Source: an uncultured Collinsella sp.
Lineage (GTDB): Bacteria; Actinomycetota; Coriobacteriia; Coriobacteriales; Coriobacteriaceae
Direction: 5' to 3'
DNA length: 64,000 nt
Assembly (NCBI GenBank): GCA_900541205.1
Contig: UQIV01000009.1
Location: forward strand, 9,946-73,945
Shown here: positions 53,500-61,877 of the stretch, piece by piece
How positions within the stretch are numbered: the first letter of the stretch is position 1
Layout of the letters: every line of letters begins with the position of its first letter
Position numbers and translations under genes: made by a program
Notes under the pieces: model-generated
Seen by the model: only the letters and a program-made list of their open reading frames with translations
Databases searched by the model: none
What the model was told of the DNA's origin: nothing

Positions 53500-53587
53500 G
53501 TATTTCTGGAGCGTTCCCCCCCCCACCATAAATTACCCTTGGCATACTTGCGCGAAAACCTGCCCGTGCTACACTTGCAATTGCTGT

Positions 53588-53771
53588 TTCAGGGCGGGGT
53601 GAAATTCCCCACTGGCGGTAAATCGGGCGGTGTCAAAGGGACGCCGTGGCGCAGGCGAGATGCCTGTGACCGAGCGATGAGTCCGCGACCCGTGCGTGCG
53701 TTGGTTCGCATGCCGGCTGAACTGGTGGGATCCCAGTACCAACGGTTAGAGTCCGGATGAAAGAGGCAGGT
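53588..53771 (+). promoter_or_regulatory. FMN riboswitch (RFN element)
   Basis: The conserved blocks are present in order: GGGTGAAATTCCCCACTGG with CGGTAAATC, then GAGTCCGCGACCC, then GGTTAGAGTCCGGATGAAAGA. The variable arm lies between. It directly precedes the riboflavin transporter operon, so FMN binding should shut off uptake, most likely by hiding the AGGCAGGTGA ribosome site or by termination. The element ends only about six bases from the ATG, which favours translational control. Confidence 0.94.
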
Positions 53772-53777
53772 GATCTT

Positions 53778-54368
53778 ATGTCTGAACAGTCGCAGCATAT
53801 CCATTTTGAGAACACGAATAGGTGGAGCACCAAACAGCTCGCTACCATGGCGCTGATGTGCGCCTTGGGAGCACTGTTTATGTACGTGCAGCTGCCCATC
53901 CTCCCCTCGGCGCCGTTTTTGACGTATGACCCGTCGCTGGTGCCGGCGATGGTGTGTGGATTTGCGTATGGCCCTGGTGCCGGCACCGCTGTTGCCGCCA
54001 TGGCGATCGTTATCCATGCGCTTACCACGGGCGATTGGGTCGGTGCGCTTATGAACCTGGTGGCTACGCTGGGCTATATTCTGCCTGCGGCTATCGTCTA
54101 TCAGAGGATGCATACCTATAAGGGTGCCGTGATTGGCCTGGCGTTGGGCGTTATTGCCGCTACGGTGCTGTCCATGGTTGCGAACCTGACCATCGGCGTT
54201 TGGTTCTGGTATGGCTCGGTCGATGTGATCGCCCCGCTCATGCTTCCCGCCGTCTTGCCGTTTAACCTCATCAAGACCGTGCTTAACTCGGTGTTGACGC
54301 TGGCGGTGTATAAGGCAGTCTCCAACCTCATCACGCCTAAAAAGGACCAGGTCAAAGGCCGCGCATGA
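53778..54368 (+). CDS. ribU: riboflavin ECF transporter S component
   Basis: This 196-residue substrate-binding membrane protein has six predicted helices. The N-terminal hydrophilic segment ends in KQLATMALMCALGALFMYVQLP, and later family-like segments are YDPSLVPAMVCGFAYGPGAG and PFNLIKTVLNSVLTLAVYK. The FMN riboswitch upstream makes riboflavin the near-certain ligand. ATG 53778 lies outside the riboswitch; an earlier in-frame ATG at 53757 is inside it. The stop overlaps the ATPase start by four bases. Confidence 0.93.
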   Translation: MSEQSQHIHFENTNRWSTKQLATMALMCALGALFMYVQLPILPSAPFLTYDPSLVPAMVCGFAYGPGAGTAVAAMAIVIHALTTGDWVGALMNLVATLGYILPAAIVYQRMHTYKGAVIGLALGVIAATVLSMVANLTIGVWFWYGSVDVIAPLMLPAVLPFNLIKTVLNSVLTLAVYKAVSNLITPKKDQVKGRA

Positions 54369-56269
54369 TTGAGTGTCGGGGCGTTTCCTTTAGCTATGAC
54401 GGTGCTGCGCTGGCGCTCGATGGCATCGATCTGAACATCGAGGATGGCGAGTTTTTCTGCATCCTCGGCGGAAACGGGTCGGGCAAGTCGACGTTTGCCA
54501 AGCATTTGAACGCGCTGCTGCAGCCCGATGCGGGAACGGTGTGCGTCAACGGCATGGACGCGTCCGATCCCGAGCTGGTCTACGACATCCGCTCGACTGC
54601 GGGCATGGTGTTCCAGAATCCCGACGACCAGCTGGTGGCGACGCTTGTCGAGGACGATGTTGCGTTTGGTCCCGAGAACTTAGGGGTCGAATCGGCCCAG
54701 ATCGCGCAGCGCGTGCGCGAGGCGCTGAAGGCCGTGGGGCTGGTGGGCTTTGATCGCCACGAGACCCACGCTCTCTCGGGCGGACAAAAGCAGCGCGTGG
54801 CGCTTGCCGGCGTGCTCGCCATGGAGCCGCGCGTGCTCATCTTGGATGAGGCCTCCTCGATGCTCGATCCGCGCGGGCGCAAGGGTCTTATGAAGGCTTG
54901 TCACGCGCTGCACGAACGCGGCATGACCATCGTGATGATTACGCACTTTATGGAAGAGGCCGCTGAGGCCGATCGCGTTGCTGTTTTCCAAGCGGGCCAC
55001 GTTGCCATGCTCGGTACGCCCGAGGAGATCTTGACGCGGGCGGACGAACTTGCGCGGCTGAACCTGGATATGCCGGCATCGTGCTGTCTTGGCAAGGCGC
55101 TTCGCGCGAAGGGCGTGCCCATTTGCGCACGGGTGCGCGAGGCGGATATGGTCGCCGATATAGTGCAGGCTTATGCCGAGCGGAGTAGGACAGGCATCGC
55201 CGGGCAGCCTTTCGCATCCGATCCTCGTATTCCCGACAACGTCTCCTCTGCAATCGATGGCGCAGACGCGCCGGGGCCCGTCATCGAGATTTCGCACCTT
55301 TCGTATAGCTATTCGTTGAGCGCCCGCGAGCGTCGCCGTTGGCACAAGCGCACAGCCGCCGAGGATGCCTCGAACAGGCAGACTCTCTGGGGCAACGACC
55401 CCAGCAGCCCGTGGGCGCTGCGCGACGTGTCGCTGACGGTGCGCCGTGGCGAGTTCCTGGGCCTGGCGGGCCACACTGGCTCGGGCAAGTCGACGCTGGT
55501 CCAGCATCTCAACGGCCTGATCCGTCCCCAGGAGGGATCCGTTCGCGCGTTGGGGCTCAATCTGTCAAACAAGAAAGACGCCGCAGCGGTTAAGGCAAAG
55601 GTCGGCGTGGTGTTTCAGTATCCAGAGCGTCAGCTGTTTGCCGAGACCGTGGCACAGGACGTGGCATTTGGTCCGCATAACCTTGGCTTGTCGCAGGCCG
55701 AGGTTGCCCGCCGCGTTGAGTCATCGCTCGCGCGCGTGGGCCTCGACCTGGCTACGGTGGGCGACAAGAACCCCTTTGAGCTCTCGGGCGGGCAGCAGCG
55801 GCGCGTGGCGTTTGCCGGCGTGCTTGCCATGGAGCCCGAGGTCCTGGTGCTCGATGAGCCCATGGCGGGGCTCGATCCGGCGGCGCGCAGTGATTTCCTG
55901 GAGCTCATCGATCGACTTCACCGCGATGGCCTGACCGTCGTCATGGTCTCACACAGTATGGATGACCTTGCCAATTGCTGCGACCGTATCGTCGTAATGA
56001 ACAAAGGCACGGTGTTTGCCGAGGGCACGCCCGCTCAGGTTTTTGCGCATGCCGATGAGCTCAAGTCGATCGGGTTGGGTGTTCCCGCTGCCCAGCGCAT
56101 GGCGCTGGCGCTTGCGAAGGCAGGCGTGCCGCTGCGCTTTGACGGTCTCTATACGGTTGAGTCGCTGGCAGACGAGTTGGTGGACCTGCTAAACGGTCGC
56201 TCGGACGGTCCTTCTAACGTCTCGGACAAGGCCAAATCCAAGACGGTCACGCGAGAGGAGGGCTGCTAA
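54365..56269 (+). CDS. fused dual ECF ATPase (EcfA1-EcfA2)
   Basis: The 634 residues contain two complete ABC ATPase domains in one chain. Domain 1 has GGNGSGKST near residue 38, LSGGQKQRVALAGVLAMEP and ILDEASSMLDP. Domain 2, after a linker of about 60 residues rich in charged residues, has GHTGSGKST near residue 372, LSGGQQRRVAFAGVLAMEP and VLDEPMAGLDP. Normally these are separate EcfA and EcfA' proteins. Domain 1 reads DEASS instead of DEPxx, a minor change after the catalytic Glu. It powers RibU and possibly other S components. Confidence 0.94.
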   Translation: MIECRGVSFSYDGAALALDGIDLNIEDGEFFCILGGNGSGKSTFAKHLNALLQPDAGTVCVNGMDASDPELVYDIRSTAGMVFQNPDDQLVATLVEDDVAFGPENLGVESAQIAQRVREALKAVGLVGFDRHETHALSGGQKQRVALAGVLAMEPRVLILDEASSMLDPRGRKGLMKACHALHERGMTIVMITHFMEEAAEADRVAVFQAGHVAMLGTPEEILTRADELARLNLDMPASCCLGKALRAKGVPICARVREADMVADIVQAYAERSRTGIAGQPFASDPRIPDNVSSAIDGADAPGPVIEISHLSYSYSLSARERRRWHKRTAAEDASNRQTLWGNDPSSPWALRDVSLTVRRGEFLGLAGHTGSGKSTLVQHLNGLIRPQEGSVRALGLNLSNKKDAAAVKAKVGVVFQYPERQLFAETVAQDVAFGPHNLGLSQAEVARRVESSLARVGLDLATVGDKNPFELSGGQQRRVAFAGVLAMEPEVLVLDEPMAGLDPAARSDFLELIDRLHRDGLTVVMVSHSMDDLANCCDRIVVMNKGTVFAEGTPAQVFAHADELKSIGLGVPAAQRMALALAKAGVPLRFDGLYTVESLADELVDLLNGRSDGPSNVSDKAKSKTVTREEGC

Positions 56270-57069
56270 TGGAGGCGTTTTCGTTTGGCAGCTACTATCC
56301 CGGCGATAGTGCAATTCACCGCCTAGACCCGCGAACTAAGTTGCTCTTGGGCTTTGTGTTTCTGATCACGACGCTCACGGTCAGTAGCTTCCGCGGACTG
56401 GTCCCGGTCGCAATCTTCGTTGTCCTGATCTATACCGTGTCCCGGGTGCCGGCTCGTCGCGTCCTGTCATCGATGGCGCCGCTGCTGGCGATCGTCGCGG
56501 TGGTCGCGGTGCTCAACCTGTTTTCCGACCAGAGCGGGCGCATTCTGTGTCAGCTCGGCTTTTTGCAGATAAGCGAGGGCTCGCTGTATTCCGCCGTCTT
56601 TATGGCGTGCCGCCTGACCTTGATGATGGCCGGTATGAGCGCTATCACGCTCACCACACCGACGCTCGACCTCACCGCGGGTTTTGAGCGCCTGCTCGCG
56701 CCGTTTGCGCGTGTGGGACTTCCTGCGCACGAGCTCGGCATGATCATGGGTATCGCGCTGCGCTTTATGCCGCAGTTTGCCACCGAGATGAAGCAGACGG
56801 CCGATGCGCAGGCGAGCCGCGGTGCGCGCGTGACGGGAGGCCCGCTCGGCGGCGTGCGTATGCTCGGCAGCGTGGCGATTCCGCTGTTCACGGGCGTGTT
56901 CCGTCATGCCGAAACGCTGTCTGCCGCCATGGATGCCCGTTGCTATCATGGCGAGCAGGGCCGCACACGTCTGCATGCGCTTGCATTTGGCCGCGGCGAT
57001 GCGCTGGCGGCGGTGGTGACGGCGTTGCTACTCATCTGCGTCATCGCCATCAATCTTCAACTTGTTTAG
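56269..57069 (+). CDS. ecfT: ECF transporter transmembrane (T) component
   Basis: This 266-residue protein has about five helices and the two Ala-Arg-Gly-type coupling motifs, here in the region TADAQASRGARVTGG and later HAETLSAAMDARCYHG, which grip the ATPases. Its ATG overlaps the ATPase stop codon (TAATG), so RibU, EcfA and EcfT are made from one coupled transcript. A full ECF module lies under a single FMN riboswitch. Confidence 0.92.
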   Translation: MEAFSFGSYYPGDSAIHRLDPRTKLLLGFVFLITTLTVSSFRGLVPVAIFVVLIYTVSRVPARRVLSSMAPLLAIVAVVAVLNLFSDQSGRILCQLGFLQISEGSLYSAVFMACRLTLMMAGMSAITLTTPTLDLTAGFERLLAPFARVGLPAHELGMIMGIALRFMPQFATEMKQTADAQASRGARVTGGPLGGVRMLGSVAIPLFTGVFRHAETLSAAMDARCYHGEQGRTRLHALAFGRGDALAAVVTALLLICVIAINLQLV

Positions 57070-57099
57070 GCGCGATTCGAGCGCAGGAAAGGGGTCCCT

Positions 57100-57546
57100 A
57101 TGACCGATAACGACCGCACGGCGCAGCTCGAGCGCGCCTGTTCGTATCTTAGGCGTATTCCGGCGTGGTATCTCGCCACGATCGACGTGACGGACGGACA
57201 TCAGCCGCGCGTGAGACCGTTCTCGTTTGCCATGGTCGATGATGGCAAGCTGTGGTTTTGCACCTCGCGCGATAAGGACGTGTGGGCCGAGCTCGGCGCG
57301 AACCCCAAGTTTGAGGTTTCGGGTTGGAAACCGGGGGAGTGTTGGATTGTGCTGACCGGTGAGGCCGCGCTCGAGGACGACGCGGTCGTGAGCGACCGGG
57401 TGCGCCAAGCCGGCTTTAAGCACATGGTGGGCATCGGCGAGCAACACGATAGCGCCAACGACGGTCGCCTTGCGTTTTTCTCGGTGCGAAATATCGCCGC
57501 CCGTTTCTGTGATATCGACGGCAGCGAAGAGCGTCTGGAGCTCTAG
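57100..57546 (+). CDS. PNPOx-fold flavin-binding family protein, copy 1
   Basis: This 148-residue protein has a split-barrel fold of the pyridoxamine 5'-phosphate oxidase-like family (flavin- or F420-type). Segments PAWYLATIDV, RPFSFAMVDDGKLWF and KDVWAELGANPKFEVSG are characteristic. It begins 31 bases after ecfT, so a flavin-importing operon reads into it. It is paralogous to the next gene. Confidence 0.88.
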   Translation: MTDNDRTAQLERACSYLRRIPAWYLATIDVTDGHQPRVRPFSFAMVDDGKLWFCTSRDKDVWAELGANPKFEVSGWKPGECWIVLTGEAALEDDAVVSDRVRQAGFKHMVGIGEQHDSANDGRLAFFSVRNIAARFCDIDGSEERLEL

Positions 57547-57553
57547 CGCGTCT

Positions 57554-57584
57554 CAAATTAACTACTCGTTCCAAATTAGCTAGT
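57554..57584. repeat. 16-nt string CAAATTAACTACTCGT and relative
   Basis: The first copy (57554-57569) matches 38415-38430 with one change; a second, shorter relative, CAAATTAGCTAGT, follows at 57572. Confidence 0.5.
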
Positions 57585-57597
57585 GGCAGGAGGAAAC

Positions 57598-58008
57598 GTG
57601 GACGGATTGAATACGGTGTTGGAGTATCTGACGTCGGTGCCGGCGTGGTATCTGGCGACGAGCGTGGATGGGCAGCCGCACGTGCGTCCGTTCTCGTTTG
57701 CGCAGATTCAGGACGGCAAGCTGTGGTTTGTAACGGCGCGCACCAAAGACGTGTGGCAAGAGCTGCTGCAAAATCAACGCTTTGAGGCCACGAGTTGGTG
57801 GCCGGGCCATGGCTGGCTCATTTTGCGTGGGCGTGCCGGCTTGGATGACCAGGCCGCTCCCGATATGCGCGAGGCAGGCTGGAAGCACCTGGAGCGCCTA
57901 GGCGAGCACTACGAGGGCGCAAACGATCCCACGCTCGTCTTCTTTAGCATGGAGGAACCCGAGGCCTTTATCTGCAACCATGACGAATGGGTGCCGGTCG
58001 AGCTCTGA
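57598..58008 (+). CDS. PNPOx-fold flavin-binding family protein, copy 2
   Basis: This 136-residue paralogue of the preceding gene has the same core: VPAWYLATSVDGQPHVRPFSFAQ read in parts, DGKLWFVTARTKDVW and a late FFSMEEPEAFIC. The start is GTG 57598 right after AGGAGGAAAC; a GTG at 57583 is in frame but within that site. The two copies sit 51 bases apart and probably arose by tandem duplication. Confidence 0.87.
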   Translation: MDGLNTVLEYLTSVPAWYLATSVDGQPHVRPFSFAQIQDGKLWFVTARTKDVWQELLQNQRFEATSWWPGHGWLILRGRAGLDDQAAPDMREAGWKHLERLGEHYEGANDPTLVFFSMEEPEAFICNHDEWVPVEL

Positions 58009-58052
58009 ACGAGTCTCTCAGCAAGCTTTGACAATTCAAATTCTCGAATGTA

Positions 58053-58118
58053 GCGGGCCCCACATTGCAACGTCATCGTAAGGCGCACTGAGCAATATGG
58101 GGCCCGCATTTATTTGTC
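58053..58118 (+). terminator. terminator-like hairpin
   Basis: GCGGGCCCCACATTGC (58053-58068) and GCAATATGGGGCCCGC (58092-58107) pair with one mismatch around a 23 nt loop, followed by ATTTATTTGTC. Confidence 0.75.
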
Positions 58119-58153
58119 AATTCCTTCGAGTGAATGTGTCTGGACTGTTTCAA

Positions 58154-58167
58154 TGCATGAATATGCA
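58154..58167. promoter_or_regulatory. candidate operator before the arginine operon
   Basis: TGCAT-GAAT-ATGCA lies about 107 bases before argC in an A+T-rich stretch. It contains TGAAT, as do ArgR boxes, but does not match a full ARG box. Tentative. Confidence 0.35.
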
Positions 58168-58273
58168 GAAGATTTGCGTATATATGTATCATTTGGTGCT
58201 AAAGTTTCAACCCACTTCATAACGACGGCTGCGGGATGCGCATTGGTGCATAACTGCAGACAAGGAGTCTGAT

Positions 58274-59344
58274 ATGTCTTTAAAGGTTGGAATCGTCGGT
58301 GCGGCTGGATATGCCGGCGCCGAGCTCATTCGCCTCGTCCTCGGTCATCCCGAGTTTGAACTTGCTGCCATTACGTCTAACGCTGATGCCGGCCAGCCGT
58401 TGTCTGCGGTGTACCCGAGCTTCGTCGGCGTAAGCGATCTTGTCTTCACGACACATGATGCCCCCGAGCTCAAGAACTGCGATGCGGTCTTTTTGGCCGT
58501 GCCGCATACGGCTGCCATGGCACAGGTGCCCGCCCTGCTTGCCGCAGGCGTTTCCTGCTTCGACTTGTCTGCCGACTACCGCCTGAGCGATCCGGTCACC
58601 TTTGAGGCCTGGTATGCCGCCGAGCACACGAGCCCCGAGCTACTCAAGAGCCGCGCCTTTGGTCTGCCCGAGCTGTTCTGCCAGGATTTGGAGACCGCTG
58701 CATCCGACCACGCTGACGGCAAGCCCGTACTGGTCGCCTGCGCCGGTTGCTATCCCACCGCAACGAGCCTCGCCGCCGCGCCTGCCGTGCGCGCCGGCTG
58801 GGTTGCCCAGAGCGGCCCCGTGATCGTTGACGCTATCAGCGGCGTGACGGGTGCCGGTAAGTCCTGCAACGCCCGTACGCATTTTTGCAGCGCGGACGAG
58901 AACCTGGAGGCCTATGGCGTGGGCAAACATCGTCACACGCCCGAAATCGAGCAGATCTTGGGCCTAACCGATCGCGTCGTCTTTACCCCGCACCTGGCAC
59001 CGCTCAAGCGCGGTCTGCTCTCTACGGTGACGATGCCGCTTACGCCGCAGGCTATCGATACTTTGACCCTTGAGGACGTTGTCGACCATTACAAGCAGTT
59101 CTACGCCGGTCGCACCTTCGTGCGCGTGCTCGATGCCGGCCAGCAGCCCAAGACGGCTTCGGTCGTCGGCACCAACGCCGCCCAGATCGGCCTCGCGCTC
59201 AACAAGCGCGCGGGCGTTCTGGTGGCTACGGGCGCCATCGACAATCTGTGCAAGGGTGCCGCGGGCCAGGCGGTCCAGTGCGCCAACATCGTCTTTGGTT
59301 TTGACGAGCGACGAGGCTTGCCCACAGTGGCGTGCCCGGTGTAG
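58274..59344 (+). CDS. argC: N-acetyl-gamma-glutamyl-phosphate reductase
   Basis: This 356-residue enzyme performs the third step of arginine synthesis, reducing N-acetylglutamyl phosphate with NADPH. The Rossmann motif is VGIVGAAGYAGAELIRL at residues 4-20. The catalytic Cys is in ACAGCYPTATSLA, and the His region is GKHRHTPEI. A GGAGTCTG stretch precedes ATG 58274. It is the first gene of argC-argJ-argB-argD; the promoter lies in the A+T-rich 58120-58260 stretch. Confidence 0.96.
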   Translation: MSLKVGIVGAAGYAGAELIRLVLGHPEFELAAITSNADAGQPLSAVYPSFVGVSDLVFTTHDAPELKNCDAVFLAVPHTAAMAQVPALLAAGVSCFDLSADYRLSDPVTFEAWYAAEHTSPELLKSRAFGLPELFCQDLETAASDHADGKPVLVACAGCYPTATSLAAAPAVRAGWVAQSGPVIVDAISGVTGAGKSCNARTHFCSADENLEAYGVGKHRHTPEIEQILGLTDRVVFTPHLAPLKRGLLSTVTMPLTPQAIDTLTLEDVVDHYKQFYAGRTFVRVLDAGQQPKTASVVGTNAAQIGLALNKRAGVLVATGAIDNLCKGAAGQAVQCANIVFGFDERRGLPTVACPV

Positions 59345-59478
59345 CACATTCGATCGTTAGCGATTTGGTAGTCGGGCATCGAGTGGGGCGCCACTCTTAA
59401 GCTGGTCTCATGATCACGACTGGCATGGCGCACCAACCGATGTCCGTTTTTTGTTTGATATAAGGAGTCATAAAGACG

Positions 59479-60747
59479 ATGAATACAGAGCAGTTCGATA
59501 TCAAGATTCGTGCCGTAGAGGGCGGCGTAACGGCGGCAGCCGGCTTTAAGGCGGCGGGCATCCATGCCGGATTCCGCAAGAATCCCGAGCGCCTGGATTA
59601 CGCGCTCGTCGTGCCCGATAAACCCTGTCCCGGGGCCGGCGTGTTTACGACCAACTGCTTTTGTGCGGCGCCCGTGCAGGTGAGCCGTGCCAACCTGGGC
59701 GGGGCCGACAAGGGCTACGGCGTCATTGCCGGCGTTTCGGTCAACTCTGGCAATGCCAACGCCGCCACGGGCGAGACCGGTCTTGCCTGCGCGCGCGAGA
59801 CCTGCAACATCGCCTCGCAGGTCATCGGCTGCGAGCCCCAGCAGATTCTGGTCGCCTCCACGGGCGTAATTGGTCAGATTCTGCCGATCGACACGTTTGA
59901 GACGGCCGTTCCTGCCGCCTACGAGGCGCTTTCCGCCCACGGTGGCGCCGATGCCGCTCGCGCCATCATGACGACCGACACGCACTCCAAGGAGTACGCC
60001 GTGTCCTACGTCAGTGAGGCTGCGGGTCATGCGGGCAATGTCTATACGGTGGGTGGTATGTGCAAGGGCTCGGGCATGATCATGCCCAACATGGCCACCA
60101 TGATCGCAGTTATCACCACCGATGCCCCCGTCGAGCCTGCGGCACTTCATGCCCTGCTGCTCTCGACCGTCAAGCAGACCTTTAACAAGGTAACGGTCGA
60201 TTCCGACACCTCGACCAACGACACCTGCATCATGCTTGCTTCCGGCGCCGCTGCCGCAGATGCCGAGCCTATCGTCGAGGGCTCCGATGCCTTCGACGAG
60301 TTGGCATTTGCCGTGCACGAGGTGTGCGAGAGCCTGGCGCGCAATATCGCCGCCGATGGTGAGGGCGCATCCAAGCTTGTTACGGTCAACGTTACTGGCG
60401 CCGTGAACGACGAGGAGGCCGATATCGCCGCCCGTGCCGTTGCCAACTCGCCGCTCGTTAAGACCTGCATCGCCGGCCACGACTGCAACTGGGGCCGCGT
60501 TGCCATGGCGCTTGGCAAGTGCGGCGTTAAGTTTAATCAGGAAGACGTTTCCATCGACATGATGGGCATGCCTGTCTGTCGCGACGGTCTGACTGTTCCC
60601 TTTGACGAGGACGAGGCTCTACGACGTTTCGAGGCGCCCGAGATCGTGATCTCGGCCGACCTGGGCGCAGGCGACGCGGCAACGACTGTGTGGACCTGCG
60701 ACCTCACGCATGAGTACATCTCCATCAACGGCGACTACCGTTCCTAG
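59479..60747 (+). CDS. argJ: glutamate N-acetyltransferase / amino-acid acetyltransferase
   Basis: This 422-residue, self-cleaving enzyme moves the acetyl group from N-acetylornithine to glutamate, recycling it. The autoproteolysis site is visible in KGSGMIMPNMATMIAV, where the Thr of ATM (about residue 205) becomes the nucleophile. The substrate-binding strings TNCFCAAPVQVSRANL and SGNANAATGETGL are present. AAGGAGT precedes ATG 59479, 134 bases after argC. With ArgJ present, a separate ArgE is not needed. Confidence 0.96.
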   Translation: MNTEQFDIKIRAVEGGVTAAAGFKAAGIHAGFRKNPERLDYALVVPDKPCPGAGVFTTNCFCAAPVQVSRANLGGADKGYGVIAGVSVNSGNANAATGETGLACARETCNIASQVIGCEPQQILVASTGVIGQILPIDTFETAVPAAYEALSAHGGADAARAIMTTDTHSKEYAVSYVSEAAGHAGNVYTVGGMCKGSGMIMPNMATMIAVITTDAPVEPAALHALLLSTVKQTFNKVTVDSDTSTNDTCIMLASGAAAADAEPIVEGSDAFDELAFAVHEVCESLARNIAADGEGASKLVTVNVTGAVNDEEADIAARAVANSPLVKTCIAGHDCNWGRVAMALGKCGVKFNQEDVSIDMMGMPVCRDGLTVPFDEDEALRRFEAPEIVISADLGAGDAATTVWTCDLTHEYISINGDYRS

Positions 60748-60828
60748 ATTCCAGGCACGCTGCGCATCTTGCCGCGATTGCGGACGGCGAAGCGCGGCGC
60801 GATAACGATACGAAAGACGAGGCAGATT

Positions 60829-61809
60829 ATGAAATTCGCACGCGATTGCCGCTCGAGCGAATCCAACGAAGTTACCGCGCAGCTGCTGTTCGAGGCGCTG
60901 CCGTGGATTAAGAACCTGACCGGTAAGACGGTCGTTATCAAGTACGGCGGTGCCGCCATGGTCGACGAGCAGCTGCGTCGTGACGTGATGAGCGACATCG
61001 TTCTGCTCAAGATTATCGGCATGCGCCCTGTTATCGTGCACGGTGGCGGCAAGGCCATCAACGAGGCGCTCAGCCACTACGACATTCCCGTCGAGTTTAA
61101 GAACGGCCAGCGCGTGACTACGCCTGCCACCATGGACATCGTGCGCGAGGTACTGGGTGGCAAGGTCAATCAGGAGCTGGTCGCGGCGCTCAACCACCAT
61201 GGCAACCTGGCCGTGGGCGTGTCCGGTAGCGACGCCGGTACCCTTATCGCCGAGCCACTCGACCCGGAGCTCGGCCGCGTAGGCAAGGTCACGCACGTCA
61301 ACACCGACTATATCGAGCGTTTGCTCGACAGCGAGTACATTCCCGTTATCGCCACGGTCGCGGCGGGGGAGGACGGTGGCTTCTTCAACATTAACGCCGA
61401 TACCGCCGCCGGTGCTGTTGCGGCGGCGCTTCATGCGCACAAGGCGATTTTTTTGACCGATGTCGACGGTCTGTACAAGGACTTTAGCGACAAGGATTCG
61501 CTGATCTCCAACCTGACGCTCGACGAGGTCAATGAGATGCTCTACGGCGGCGAGGTCGACAAGGGCATGATCCCTAAGCTGCGCGCCGCCGTCGACGCGC
61601 TTGCTGGTGGCGTATTTCGCGCCCACATCATCAACGGCACGACGCCGCACTCGCTGCTGCTGGAGTTGTTGACCGATGCCGGCGTCGGTACCGTGATCCA
61701 TTCCACCGAGACGGCTTACGAGTTCGATACGCATCCGCATCCGCTTTCGACGTTTGCTGCGCGTCTGACCGAAAACCTTGACGAGGTCGAGAAGCTTCAG
61801 ACGGTCTAG
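60829..61809 (+). CDS. argB: acetylglutamate kinase
   Basis: This 326-residue amino-acid-kinase-fold enzyme phosphorylates N-acetylglutamate. Motifs are VVIKYGGAAM, VIVHGGGKAINEAL, ISVSGSDAGTL-like GVSGSDAGTLI, and FNINADTAAGAVA. It has about 20 extra N-terminal residues before the core, as in arginine-sensitive kinases, which suggests feedback inhibition. PII-type control is known in some phyla; the glnK product here is a possible but unproven partner. ATG 60829 follows GAGG by about six bases. Confidence 0.95.
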   Translation: MKFARDCRSSESNEVTAQLLFEALPWIKNLTGKTVVIKYGGAAMVDEQLRRDVMSDIVLLKIIGMRPVIVHGGGKAINEALSHYDIPVEFKNGQRVTTPATMDIVREVLGGKVNQELVAALNHHGNLAVGVSGSDAGTLIAEPLDPELGRVGKVTHVNTDYIERLLDSEYIPVIATVAAGEDGGFFNINADTAAGAVAAALHAHKAIFLTDVDGLYKDFSDKDSLISNLTLDEVNEMLYGGEVDKGMIPKLRAAVDALAGGVFRAHIINGTTPHSLLLELLTDAGVGTVIHSTETAYEFDTHPHPLSTFAARLTENLDEVEKLQTV

Positions 61810-61877
61810 CGACCCGCAGCCGCCCCATTCCTGCACCCATAGGTCTGCGCCGTCCGGCGCCCAACGAAAGGCATCCC

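Noticed and set aside
58190..58273. T-box or other riboswitch in the argC leader
   Set aside because: No T-box consensus, specifier stem or terminator/antiterminator pair could be recognised. Only short inverted repeats are present.
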